This document shows positions 35,623 to 45,095 of a stretch of 64,000 nt of DNA, one piece after another (the first letter of the stretch is position 1; each line of letters begins with the position of its first letter). Source of the DNA: Oscheius onirici (taxonomy: Eukaryota; Nematoda; Chromadorea; Rhabditida; Rhabditidae); the NCBI GenBank assembly GCA_932521025.1, contig OW051468.1, positions 868,064 through 932,063 on the forward strand, written 5' to 3'. The position numbers were made by a program, and so were the translations under genes. A model generated the notes under the pieces. The model worked only from the letters and a program-made list of their open reading frames with translations. It made no database searches and was not told where the DNA came from.

Positions 35623-36587
35623 ATGACTGCTGACGCGACTGCATCAGCCGCCGAGAAGCCTGCTGACAGCAAGGTGGGAGCTCTGAAGCGCTTCTTTTCT
35701 GGCGTAAGTTCTCCAATCTTCCTTGCTTTAAAATATTCTGCTTTAGGGATGTGAAAACAAGCCGAAGCCTCTCGAAAAGCAGCTGGAAGATCTGAAGGTC
35801 GATGAACAGAAGACGGACAACGATAGCAGGTCCAAGGGCGACGAGACGGGCAAGAAGGAAACAGGCAGACGCACGAAAGATGTAAGATTTTTGTATTTGT
35901 TGCAAGAATGTCAAATTTTAGCCCCGCATGTATCAGGAACGCCTGAAGGAGTGGGAAGACAAGCAGAAGACGAAGACCGTTTTGGAGAAGGACTGCAAGG
36001 GCCAGGTCAAGTGGTACAGCGTCATTGGCCATTACGGATTCATCGAGCGCGACAGTTAGTGCTGAATATTTTTTTCCATTCTCATTTGCTGTTAAGATGG
36101 CGAAGGTGACGTCTTTGTTCATCAGTCGGCGATTACCAATTCCACCATCAAGAAGGTCTACCATCGCTCTCTCGCCGACGATCAGCCCGTTCAATTCGAT
36201 CTCGTCCAGGGAGAGAAGGGACTCGAGGCCGTCAACGTTTCCGGTCCCGATGGAAAGCCCGTCAAGCAGTCTGTCTTCAGGCCGTTCTTCCGTCCTCTTC
36301 AGCGCACCGTCCGCAAGTACGGAAAAAAGCCGAAATCGGAGCACGCGGATAGCAAGGACAACGATGGAAAGCCCGTTGAGAAGCTTCGACGTCCGTACTG
36401 GCGCAAAAATCGCGCTCCCAAGACTGACGACGAGGTTCGTTAGCCTGTTCAATTTAACCCAAATACAACATTTTAGGAGAAGCCAAAACACGAGCGCCGT
36501 CGTCGTCAGAAGTCTGCCTCCAGTGAATCCAAGCACGAATTAGCTATTGAGAAGAGCGGAGAAGATGCTGTCAGCTCCAAGAACTGA
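35623..36587 (+). CDS. Y-box/cold-shock domain RNA-binding protein (CEY-like)
   Basis: Five exons: 35623-35703, 35747-35881, 35922-36054, 36097-36434 and 36477-36587 (265 aa). Y-box proteins bind mRNA and regulate its translation and storage. The cold-shock domain spans exons 3-4: KGQVKWYSVIGHYGFIERD (RNP1-like YGFI) then GEGDVFVHQSAITNST (RNP2-like VFVHQSAI). An acidic/basic N-terminal extension of about 85 residues precedes it. A basic tail follows, with RRPYWRKNRAP and KHERRRRQK, as in metazoan Y-box proteins. The ATG is 14 nt after a GTTTTCAG acceptor. The long open frame on the opposite strand (35514-36536) is a shadow, because this strand has conserved motifs across spliced exons. Confidence 0.92.
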
Positions 36588-36949
36588 TGCCGATCTCTCT
36601 TTCCATCTGTTTTGTTATCCCCCCGTTTTTCCTCTCTTGTAATTCTCGGCTCGAGATTACACAAAAATTGTCTATATTTTATGTTAATAACTAATGTTTT
36701 GTACAGTAAAGCTGTCGAAAAGCACTGGTTTTCCTCGTATAAGGCTCGTATCCTTCGAATGTCGCCCACATCCGCAATCTCGTACGTGTATTTTCAATCA
36801 CACGCCAACTACGGTCATTTTCGGGCTGTCTTGTTGATTAGTAGTCTTTTTCCTTTATTCTATCGCCTGAAATTGTACAAATTGCTCAAAAATCTGTTTC
36901 CAGGTAAAAACTGCGTCGCAGCACAAAAAGGTCCAGCTCCTAGCAGAAA

Positions 36950-38045
36950 ATGGGATTTTTCTGGTCCTTGTCGAAGTGAGTGTCATTTCTTCTAGACTTT
37001 CCTTGAATTTTCATTTCTTCATTATAAACGAGCTTTAGAGTCGCTCTTCGTGTCGGACTCGTGGCTGGAGCCGTGAAATTGTCGATCGACAATGATATTT
37101 GGTCACTCAACACGACTAAGGTACCTCCTACCAGTAAATTTTACGTCTCCCTATCATTTTAGGGCTCAGATTTGTACGAGAAGCTGAAAAAGTTCATCGT
37201 TCCCGGCACTATCATCTATAAAAACCAGCTGCCGAGCAAGGAAAAGGTCGAGATAGAAGTCAAAGGAGGCTGGAACAGCGGAGTCAACAAAGTAGGTTTT
37301 TTTTATCTTGTCGTTGCCGTGCCCCTCCGTCGAGTCTCAGCCATGTAGTACACCAAGAGTTTCTGGAACCGAAGCTTCCGGATAAGGCACTGTTCATCGT
37401 CTACTCTGAGACTAAATTAAACATTTAAAATGCTCGTTTGCGAGATCCGTAAAACGTGCAACGCGTTAGACACTCAGCCGGTCCAAATTTGACTGCGCAT
37501 CCCATCGAGTATTCAATTGGTCTCGCAACGAGCATTTCAAAGGTCTAATTTACTCTCCCAGTAGTCGCTGAACAGGCTATACCGTTGTGGCACATTCCTT
37601 CTTAGTTTTCGCTTCTATTCGGCTGTATGACGGCCTGGTTGTCATGCTATTACATGTCCTACAAGACAAAAAGTCAGAGAATTGAATAGGGAATGTGCCA
37701 CAACGATCTCTTGTCCTGAAGCTTAAATCCGGGGCAGACATGAGCTCTTGGACCGTCGATGGCTTTTTTACGTAACCAGTTACGCAAAAGCTTGGCAGAG
37801 CTTTATCATAGCCATTTACTACAAAAGATTGGGTTTCGCCGAACCAAGAACCCCTACCTACCTCTAAGTTCGATGCTAAATGATCTGTTCGGCTCCTTGT
37901 ATGGAATGAAAAGAGTCTCGGCTGTTCAGCATCGAAGATTCTCGAAACCGTTGCAATAACTACCTTTTTTCAGGTCTTCAGCGCCATCGAGAATGCCCCG
38001 TCGAGTCTGAACACCGTCGCCAACCATCTCATCAACAACAAGTAG
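36950..38045 (+). CDS. MIC13/QIL1-like MICOS complex subunit
   Basis: Four exons: 36950-36975, 37039-37120, 37163-37291 and 37974-38045 (102 aa). MIC13 is a small inner-membrane subunit of the mitochondrial MICOS complex, needed for crista junctions. The sequence has the family layout: short N-terminus, a Gly/Ala-rich membrane segment (LRVGLVAGAVKLSIDND), a central FIVPGTI region, and the C-terminal GGWNSGVNKVFSAIENAPS, matching the WN-x-GV/I-x2-V-x-S/A block of MIC13. The length agrees with known homologues (about 118 aa in mammals). An in-frame stop lies just upstream of the ATG. A TTTCCAG acceptor at 36897-36903 may be the trans-splice site. Intron 3 carries the 490-bp dispersed repeat. 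Confidence 0.82.
37441..37930. repeat. Dispersed repeat with tRNA-like part (copy 2), MIC13 intron 3
   Basis: Near-identical copy of 27950-28560 in the same orientation, with the inner GTTGTGGCACATTCC inverted repeat intact. Few differences are visible, so duplication or insertion is recent. Confidence 0.85.
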
Positions 38046-38291
38046 ATTCAGTGATACCTTGTGTGCGTTTTTTTTGCCGTATAGGTATGTATGTTACGAG
38101 TTTATTAGAGAGATACAACGATCTAAACAAGAAGACACAAAAAGCAGTACAAGAAGAGAGTTGCATGTGAAAACAAGAAGTATCTAAGAACAAAAAATAA
38201 GAAAAAGTCTTCTCTTGTACGGTTTATTTATCGCATCACTGTTTGGATGCTTCACTGTCCGTGGGATCCGTCTTTATGGTGATGTCCTTGA

Positions 38292-38827
38292 TCACGTTCC
38301 CGCTACCGTTGATGAATGCACCGATGCGGACTGGTGGGCGGGGTTGGCCTGAGGCTGAGATGGCAGCAACATGTTGTAGTACAGCAGTCTAGCTGGTCCG
38401 CGTACTCCAGATGGCGGGGCAGCTCCCGATCTCAGGGCTTGTCCGATAGCCGCGAATCGATCCTCTTCAGACTCGGCATCTTTGTGCTGCTTGCTGACAG
38501 CTACATAGAACTTGGCGACTCCTTTCGGAGAGGCGAGAGGCCGCTCGCCAAGGGCCTTCAGGTAACCTACCACCGAACAGCTGCATTTAGCCACCTTGCG
38601 GGCCTCGTCTTCAGATCCCTCCTTTTTCACAGCCGACTCCACTGTCTTGTCCTTGGTTTTCCTGACAGCAGCAAACGTGGTCGGAACGTTCTTCGCCACG
38701 AGAGCCGATCCTTCTTGCCAGCAGTTGCCTCTTTCCTGGTAGCCGCAGACTTCGGACCACCACAGGCAGCTACACCAGTGGCAATCAGAGCGGCGAAGAA
38801 GAGAAGAGGTCCCATCGGAAGGCACAT
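38292..38827 (-). CDS. Small secreted protein (unrecognised)
   Basis: Two-exon model, 38827-38774 and 38735-38292 (165 aa). I do not recognise it. The first exon encodes a clean signal peptide (MCLPMGPLLFFAALIATG). A 38-nt intron (GTAGCT...TACCAG) restores the long frame; without it the frame breaks. The mature part is polar and basic, with KTKDKTVESAVKK, a CSC motif and a proline-rich end. A TATA box (38856-38865), a CTCCCAG acceptor before the ATG and AATAAA (minus, 38228-38223) bracket the gene. A third frame downstream, ending at 38236, also looks protein-like (VRIGAFINGSGNVIKDI), so the C-terminus may differ by an unseen intron or a sequence error. Confidence 0.55.
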
Positions 38828-38855
38828 ACCCAATGACTTCTACTGGGAGTTGTTT

Positions 38856-38865
38856 CTTTATAAAG
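38856..38865 (-). promoter_or_regulatory. TATA box of the small secreted-protein gene
   Basis: CTTTATAAAG, about 29 nt upstream of the start codon at 38827 on the minus strand. It makes the upstream in-frame start at 38885 unlikely. Confidence 0.6.
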
Positions 38866-38924
38866 GGTGGCGGAGGATAAAACATACAAGCTGCGACAGG
38901 AAATCTTTACAGGTTTTCAGACTA

Positions 38925-39205
38925 CAAGGTTTGCAACGCCCTTCCAGGGTTAATGTTAGAGGTTCCTTGTCTTCCGTTTTACTTCGCTCTGTCACAGAGC
39001 CTCAGCCCTAGTTCCCCTTCTCCAATTGTCACTCTGTTCCAGTCACAGTCCCAAGTAAGAAACTACCAGTTGTAAGAACCTTATTACTTTTCCTGTCATG
39101 ACTTGTTAGAAACTAATTATACACAAATCCCTCTGTTTTGATTGCCAATTAGAGCTTCCGACAGGCACACACACCCTGGGAGCAATTTAAAGTGGATCCG
39201 GTCTT
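38925..39205. repeat. Dispersed repeat, AAGGTTTGCRAC family (copy 1)
   Basis: It starts CAAGGTTTGCAACGCCCTTC and ends around GAGCAATTTAAAGTGGAT. The same ends, with TTTTGATTACCAATTAAAGC inside, are found at 48868-49120. The middle is diverged. No ORF; possibly a LINE 3' end or SINE. Confidence 0.65.
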
Positions 39206-39475
39206 GGAGAACTCGTGAATTTCGAACCCTCTTCAACAACCCTCGAACCACCCTTAAAATGGGAGCCATGACCGTGTGGGGCCCTCAAACCATTCGACAA
39301 AAGAATCGTCAAAATTTATTACCCACACGATTATTCTTCCATCTGCCTGCTGAGCCTCTCCCCCTTATCAATGTCGGGCTGTCGAACGAGACAAAGATGC
39401 TCTTTGAGCCGAGAACTGCTCTAGCCCGCTCTCGCTTCTTTCTGCAAAAGGCATGATTGTTTCCTTCCAGACAGA

Positions 39476-42325
39476 TTACCTGAAAAAGTGACGGAGATGC
39501 ACTATTGTTGGCATGAGCGTGGCATACAGTGGAGTCCAGCCGGTAGTTTCGAGAGCAGCGGCAAAAGTCACGTCATCTAGACCGACTAGGACCTGGAACT
39601 GAAGCGAACTGAGATCTTTTTCTAATATGTCCTGCAAGTTGTGGTTACTGTAACTAGCGTACGCAATTACGACCCTCTCGCTTTTTTGTGTACATGCCAA
39701 ATTTTTCTTTTCTCAAAATACGCGGCAACCATTATTTTGTCAACCAGACAATAAAGACAGCAACAACAACTCACCACAGGAATCATAGATATCCCTCCGG
39801 CGGAGCAGAACAGTATCACAGCATGGGTGTAGAAGACTGGTAATAGATGGTGACAGACTCTGCTGTTCTCTTCAATTTGATATCGAGAGCCTAGATCCTG
39901 GGCAGTTGCTCGTTTAGAGAGATGCCAGACTAGGTGAAAGAGGATGAGAGTGCCAATTTGGGGGAACAATTGGAATAGGATTACTATCTGGAAAGAGGTA
40001 CTGGTTATTGGTTGGTTGTGTCCCTCTGTCTCTTTGTTTCTCTGTACCTCAAACTGTCTCTCTGTCCCTTTGTCCCCAGGCATGGCAAACCTGGTCCGGA
40101 ATCAGGTCAGCTTCGACCAGATGCCAACGCGGATAAAAAATATTCATTTCGCATTTATTTCTGATTTTTCTTGTTTAAAAATTCTTTGTAGGGTAACATC
40201 TAATTATGACATTAAAAAAATTACGATAAAACAGAAAACTGACAACGAAAATGCAACAATCTTCGAATTTAACGAGAATTTCGTTGAAATCATCAGAAAA
40301 TTTTCGATTTCTTCTCTTTTCGTCGTCAGTTTTCTTCTAATTTTTTGCTGTCATAATTAGATCTTACCCTACAAAGTATTTTTAAACAAGAAAAATCAGA
40401 AATAAAGGTGAAATGAATTTTTTTTAGCCCGCCGCAAAGTTGACACCTGGCCTGTTGTCCTTTTGTCCCTCTGTCTCCCTGTCCCTCTGTTTCCTCATAA
40501 CTAACCCTAAACTTTGAAGCATTTTCTGCCGTCTTTGTCACAAATCCACTGTAAGATTTGGACAGATCCACACCGGGAAGAAGCAGTCCAAGTGGAAAGA
40601 GTATCGAGAAGGTTAACTGAAATTTGATATTGTCTCCATTCCCGATATTGACGAACGATTAAAAGGAGACAAAATACAGCAAAATTGGGTCGATTCACTC
40701 GCTCATAGCTCGGGAGATAGCGAACAGCCAAGACTCTCTCGATGGCCAGAATGAACATGGTCAGATTCTGAAAAACATTTTGGCTCGATCTTGTAAAAAA
40801 AACAGACCTGCATGTAGATGAAAACCTGGCAGGGAAGTCGAACGGAAAAGGATAGAGAGACTGGGACACGGTAGTCACACGGATTGTCATGATAGGAGGA
40901 CAGTCTGAACAGTGTTTCTTCTCTCATCGAAAATACTACTGAATCTCGTACTCTTATCCAGTAGAATGATCAAACCATTAATCTTGCCCAGACAGTCTTG
41001 CTCCTACTCAGAGTCAACCACAGCTCACACTTTTACTCAGAACCTCTTTCTGATCCAGTAGGAATAGGCACCGGGCCCGTGTCAGTGCCAGACCAAGATC
41101 GTGCCAGCAAGGCGCATTTTCGGGGGAAGAATACATTAGCGAAAAAACTTGACACCCATTCTTAGCATAAGATTGGCGTGGCATATTGAGCCTATGTTCA
41201 ACTTGGGTGCCAAGTTTTCATGGTTCCCCCAAAAGTGCGCACTGTTGGCACGGTCCCCGAAAATGCCCATCCAGAGACTCGCAAGTCTGGTTACCATAAC
41301 TAGTCCCGTAACTCATACTTGTATTCATACAGTCTTGGAATCATACTCTTACTCTGACAGTCTAAGTCTATTCATTACCAGTAGTCTGGAAGTGTCCGAC
41401 TGGTTAATGTTCAGACTCTGTGACTCTCTTTACGTTCACTGTATGGCCAAATCTCTGTTTTGTCAGATTGCATTCATTGTTCAACTGGACAGTAATCTTG
41501 ACATACCGCATCAAGTCTAAGCTGTGAATCGTGCAGAAGCCTCCAGCGACCAGGAAGCTAAAAAGCAGATGGGAGAGAAAGATGCATTTAGCGTTGACGT
41601 GACCCAGCCATTGAAGTCCCTAAAGTGGCTGTTTTGAGCAGTTGACCTTTTCAACAGGAAGTGCGATATTAATAGGAGATTTGTTTTTTAGACTGAGGGG
41701 TAGACCGGGAACTTTTATTGATTGCTCAGAGGCTACGCAAGTGCAGAGAAGTGAGTAATGGGTGAGAGGTGGTCAGCCCACACGAGAAGAAGATAATACC
41801 AGAAGTTTTGACAGAGAGAGACAGAGAGTCAGAGGGACAGAGGGGTAGAGGGACAGATTGACAGATATACAGAGAGACAGAGGGACAGAGGGACAGATTG
41901 ATAGGGGGACAGAGGGAGAGAGAGACAGAAGGACAGATTGATAGGGGGACAGAGGGAGAGAGGGACAGAAGGACAGATTGACCGAGAGACAGATTGACAG
42001 AAGGACAGAGAGTCAGAGGGACAGAGGGACGGATTGACAGAGGGCAGAGGGACAGAGAGAAAGATTGACAGAGGAACAGATGAACAGAGAGTCAGAGAGT
42101 CTGAGGGACAGAGAGACAGATTGACAGAGGACAGAGGGACAGAGGGACAAAGAAACAGAGAGACGGAGACAGAGACATAGAGACTGGACAACTTACATTT
42201 TTCTTTAGATTCCAGACGATCAGGCACATTCCAGTAAGACAGGTCATAATTTTGACCGACAATAAACACTTCATGTACAGACTGTTAGAAAGAGCTTGAG
42301 CAGCCAGACACGGATCCAGGCCCAT
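39476..42325 (-). CDS. Seven-transmembrane chemoreceptor, sra/srab-like
   Basis: Seven exons in order: 42325-42197, 41619-41507, 40922-40808, 40767-40657, 40616-40506, 39987-39775 and 39631-39476 (315 aa). Serpentine receptors of this nematode group are mostly sensory-neuron chemoreceptors. Seven hydrophobic spans can be assigned. Diagnostic features are HVNAKCIFLSHLLF after span 1; a CDY cysteine before span 3; AIERVLAVRY at the end of span 3 (DRY-like position); LSKR...SRYQIEEN in the third cytosolic region, typical of sra/srab; and WTPLYATLMP in span 7. The exon 3 acceptor (CGATGAG) is weak but is the only one that keeps phase. Exon 7 ends AGGTAA, so either a stop or a donor is possible. 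Introns 1 and 2 hold repeats, and intron 5 a MITE. AATAAA (minus) is near 39315. Confidence 0.82.
40081..40454. mobile_element. Foldback MITE, GGCAAACCTGG family (copy 4, receptor intron)
   Basis: It starts CATGGCAAACCTGGTCCGG. Inner arms CATTTCGCATTTATTTCTG and CTTTGTAGGGTAAC are complementary to the right half. The right tip is truncated after GACACCTGGCC. Closest to copy 2. Confidence 0.82.
41065..41269. mobile_element. Foldback element, GGGCACCGGGCC family (copy 2)
   Basis: TAGGCACCGGGCCCGTG on the left, GGCACGGTCCCCGAAAATGCC on the right. The core matches copy 1 (AACTTGGGTGCCAAGTTTTC). ATCCAG occurs next to both ends and may be a remnant duplication. It lies in receptor intron 2. Confidence 0.7.
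41810..42185 (+). repeat. GACAGAGGGACAGATTGA minisatellite-like tract
   Basis: Purine-rich tract with a longer irregular unit containing GACAGATTGATAGGGGGACAG, in receptor intron 1 (pyrimidine-rich in the sense strand). Confidence 0.8.
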
Positions 42326-42559
42326 TAGACAAGGAGACTGCCTTCAAAAGAGAAGAAAAACGTCAGCTAAAGAGATGACTATCGAGGCGTGAAGATTCAC
42401 TGAAAACAGATGCAGTTCTATGAAATATCAATGAGAGCACGCTTCATGAAAAAGGAGTGAGCTGCTTCGGAAATTTCCATTTTCTAATAGAATTAGAGGG
42501 AGAAAATTGCATGATCTATTTTAAAATGCGCTACCGTCTGTGTGTGTGTGTGAAGTTGA

Positions 42560-42640
42560 GATTTGTGGCTCGTGTATTGCAAGCGTTTAGTGCGCCGCGC
42601 GCGCGACCCAGGTTCGATCCCCGCCGAGGACTAATTTTTT
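42560..42640 (+). repeat. tRNA-like SINE head
   Basis: It contains CGTTTAGTGCGCCGCGCGCG followed by a B-box-like CAGGTTCGATCCCCGC, then a T-rich stretch. No paired acceptor stem, so not a functional tRNA. The rest of 42326-42947 shows nothing I can assign. Confidence 0.5.
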
Positions 42641-42951
42641 TGCTTTCTATTTTTGAGTTCCAAATGATCATAGCAAGTGCGTGCATGTGTGATTTTTTCT
42701 TCTTTTTTTATGTTTTGCACTTTAGGGAATATTGCGAGCCGCAGGCGAGGTGTAAGTCAACGGGTCGACCAATCGGTCAACCACGACTAGGACTCCGTGA
42801 CAGAGCGAGGTCATGAATTTATACTCTAGCTTTGGAAGGGTGTTGCCAACCTTGTATTCTAATATTGGGTGGTTCACTGAGTCTGTCTCTCTGTCCCTCT
42901 TTCCTTCAGTCTCTGTCTGTCTCTCTGATCATAAGAATTTTTTGAAATGCA

Positions 42952-42957
42952 TTTATT
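42952..42957 (-). terminator. Polyadenylation signal of the 39-aa peptide gene
   Basis: AATAAA on the minus strand, about 100 nt after the stop codon at 43057. Confidence 0.6.
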
Positions 42958-43056
42958 TACACATGGCCATGTGATTTGTAGCTACAGGATGTTTTTTCCG
43001 TCTTCGCAGATCTGAAACTCTTATCATCTACCATCAATTTCTAGCCCATACCGTGC

Positions 43057-43176
43057 TTAGAACTGGTTGCGGACCTTGACAGTCTTCTTGATGGCATTGC
43101 GAACCTTGACGGTCTTCTTGATCGCGTTGCGGACCTTGACAGTCTTGGCGGGAGTGTTGCGGATCTTGACGGTCAT
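43057..43176 (-). CDS. 39-aa cationic repeat peptide (TVKVRNAIKK repeats)
   Basis: A single short exon. The peptide is three ten-residue units plus a shortened fourth: TVKIRNTPAK, TVKVRNAIKK twice, and TVKVRNQF. It has 14 Lys/Arg and no acidic residue. No family is recognised and there is no signal peptide, so it may be cytosolic or nuclear. The gene looks complete: TATA box GATATAAAA at 43275-43267, an ACTTTCAG trans-splice acceptor one base before the ATG, and AATAAA about 100 nt after the stop. An in-frame upstream ATG at 43290 precedes the TATA box and is unlikely to be transcribed. The alternating T-V-K-V-R pattern suggests beta-strand or amphipathic character. Antimicrobial, nucleic-acid-binding or other roles are guesses only. 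Confidence 0.65.
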   Translation of the reverse strand: MTVKIRNTPAKTVKVRNAIKKTVKVRNAIKKTVKVRNQF

Positions 43177-43266
43177 TCTGAAAGTTATCCTTTGCTTTGG
43201 ATAGGAGAAGGTGGTGAAGAGAGGAAAAGAGAAGGCGGTGGCTGATGAAAACTCTGGGCTGAGCTC

Positions 43267-43275
43267 TTTTATATC
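43267..43275 (-). promoter_or_regulatory. TATA box of the 39-aa peptide gene
   Basis: GATATAAAA on the minus strand, about 91 nt upstream of the ATG at 43176. Confidence 0.6.
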
Positions 43276-43389
43276 GAAAAATGGGGACAATAAACAGGTT
43301 CGGGTGAACCCAACGGACTGTCATGGGATCTGCAGCAAATTGAAAAGATACCGTACCGTTCGGGCGTTTTAGTGGTTGCACTTTGGGAG

Positions 43390-43790
43390 CGAACGATCAG
43401 TATCATTCTGTCCATTTGTCTCTGTCCCTCTGTCTCTCTGACTCTCAGATTCTCTGTCTGTCTCTCTATCTCTCTAACTCCCTGTCCGACGCTCTGATCT
43501 TCTGTCTCCCTCTGTCTCTGACTCTCAGACTCTCTGGCTCCCTCTCTCTGTCCGTCTCCCTGACTCTCAGACTTTCTGTATCTGTTCCCCCTCTGTCTCT
43601 CAGACTCTGAGTCTCCATCACTCTCTCTTCCCCAGTCTCTCCATTACTCTGTCCCTCTGTCTCTCTGAATCTGTCTTCCAGTCTCTCTGTCTGTCCCTCT
43701 GTCCTTCTGACTCTCTGACTCCTTGCCCGACTCTCTGACTCTCTGTCCCTCTGTCCCCCAGTCTCTCTGTCCAATACATCACTCACAAAC
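43390..43790 (+). repeat. Pyrimidine-rich CTCTGACTCTCAGACTCTC tract
   Basis: A 400-bp degenerate CTCTGTCCCTCTGTCTCTC tract upstream of the 39-aa peptide gene. Open frames on both strands here are repeat artefacts. Confidence 0.85.
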
Positions 43791-43977
43791 TTCAAGGCTG
43801 ATCTCGTGCCTTTTCTAAACTGTTTCATTCTGAAGGTCACCGACGGTCAAGCGATCAGATGGGAGATAACTTACTTTTTTCTAGAGGTCAGAGCAACATC
43901 ATTCGTCTTCCAATTGGTACCGTTTACCACTGAAAGAAAACTGAATTATGGCATTTCTGGTATTTGTTACATTTCTA

Positions 43978-44198
43978 GGGGCCCGGATAGTCAAGTGGAT
44001 ACGACGACAGTCTATGAAGAAAGCGATCGCAAGTTCAATCCCGGGTGGTAGTACACGAAGGTAGTCTACCCTGGCATCTCTCGTCAGCCTAACCTGTCCC
44101 GGTCCAACTAGCACTGGAGAAGCTCGGATCGTAACCCTCCAGAGAGAAGCGTACTTTCGCACACGGGAACCACCGTAGATCAACGCGAATAAAAACCC
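43978..44198 (+). mobile_element. tRNA-derived SINE with 13-bp target duplication
   Basis: A 221-bp element flanked by identical TGTTACATTTCTA (43965-43977 and 44199-44211). Its head GCCCGGATAGTCAAGTGGAT and GCAAGTTCAATCCCGGG are tRNA A- and B-box-like. The tail ends GAATAAAAACCC. Perfect flanking repeats mark a recent target-primed insertion. Confidence 0.85.
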
Positions 44199-44581
44199 TG
44201 TTACATTTCTACAGTATCCCGTCTCCTGAAGTCCAGCACCTTGGCTCTCTGTCTGTCAGTCTCTGTTATTCAATTTTTCTGTCACGAAATAGAACTGGAC
44301 AAGTTCTTTGACAAGTTCAACTTTATATTCTACAACTTGGTTCTATTTTGTTACAGTTCTATAACTTTACGATTCTATTTAGTCACAAAGACATCAATTA
44401 TCAGTTCTATTTCGTGACAGTTCTATAAAAAACTTCTATTTCGTTGCGGTGCCACCGTTCCAGTCAGAGTACAGCACTTTTGATCTCAAGCAGAACCGGT
44501 GTTTCTGCGAAGTGCATCAGAAAAATGGGCCGACTGAACTCTCAGATCTTGTGTTCGCAACAGGCATCCGTTTTCGTGCTA

Positions 44582-44914
<333 letters not shown>

Positions 44915-45095
44915 TTATTGGCACGTTAAAATAAATTTAAGCACGGTGTCAACACAATGTACAACAGAGAAAGTAGGCAGTTTGAGGTCATTGGTATGCG
45001 GGTCTGATATAGTTGGTTAGGAGAAGATAGGCAAGACTGGCAGGGAATCTATCTACGGGACTAGATTGACTATGAATCCTGGTACGGCTTTCGGC

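Noticed and set aside
35514..36536. 340-codon open frame on the minus strand
   Set aside because: It is the shadow of the Y-box gene. The plus strand has conserved cold-shock motifs interrupted by consistent introns.
38316..39011. 231-codon plus-strand frame
   Set aside because: The minus strand has a signal peptide, TATA box, acceptor and polyadenylation signal in order; the plus frame has none.
43177..43290. N-terminal extension of the 39-aa peptide to 77 aa
   Set aside because: The in-frame ATG at 43290 is upstream of the TATA box, and the acceptor just before the inner ATG would remove the extension.
43899..44183. 94-codon minus-strand frame
   Set aside because: It lies across the SINE with its target duplications.
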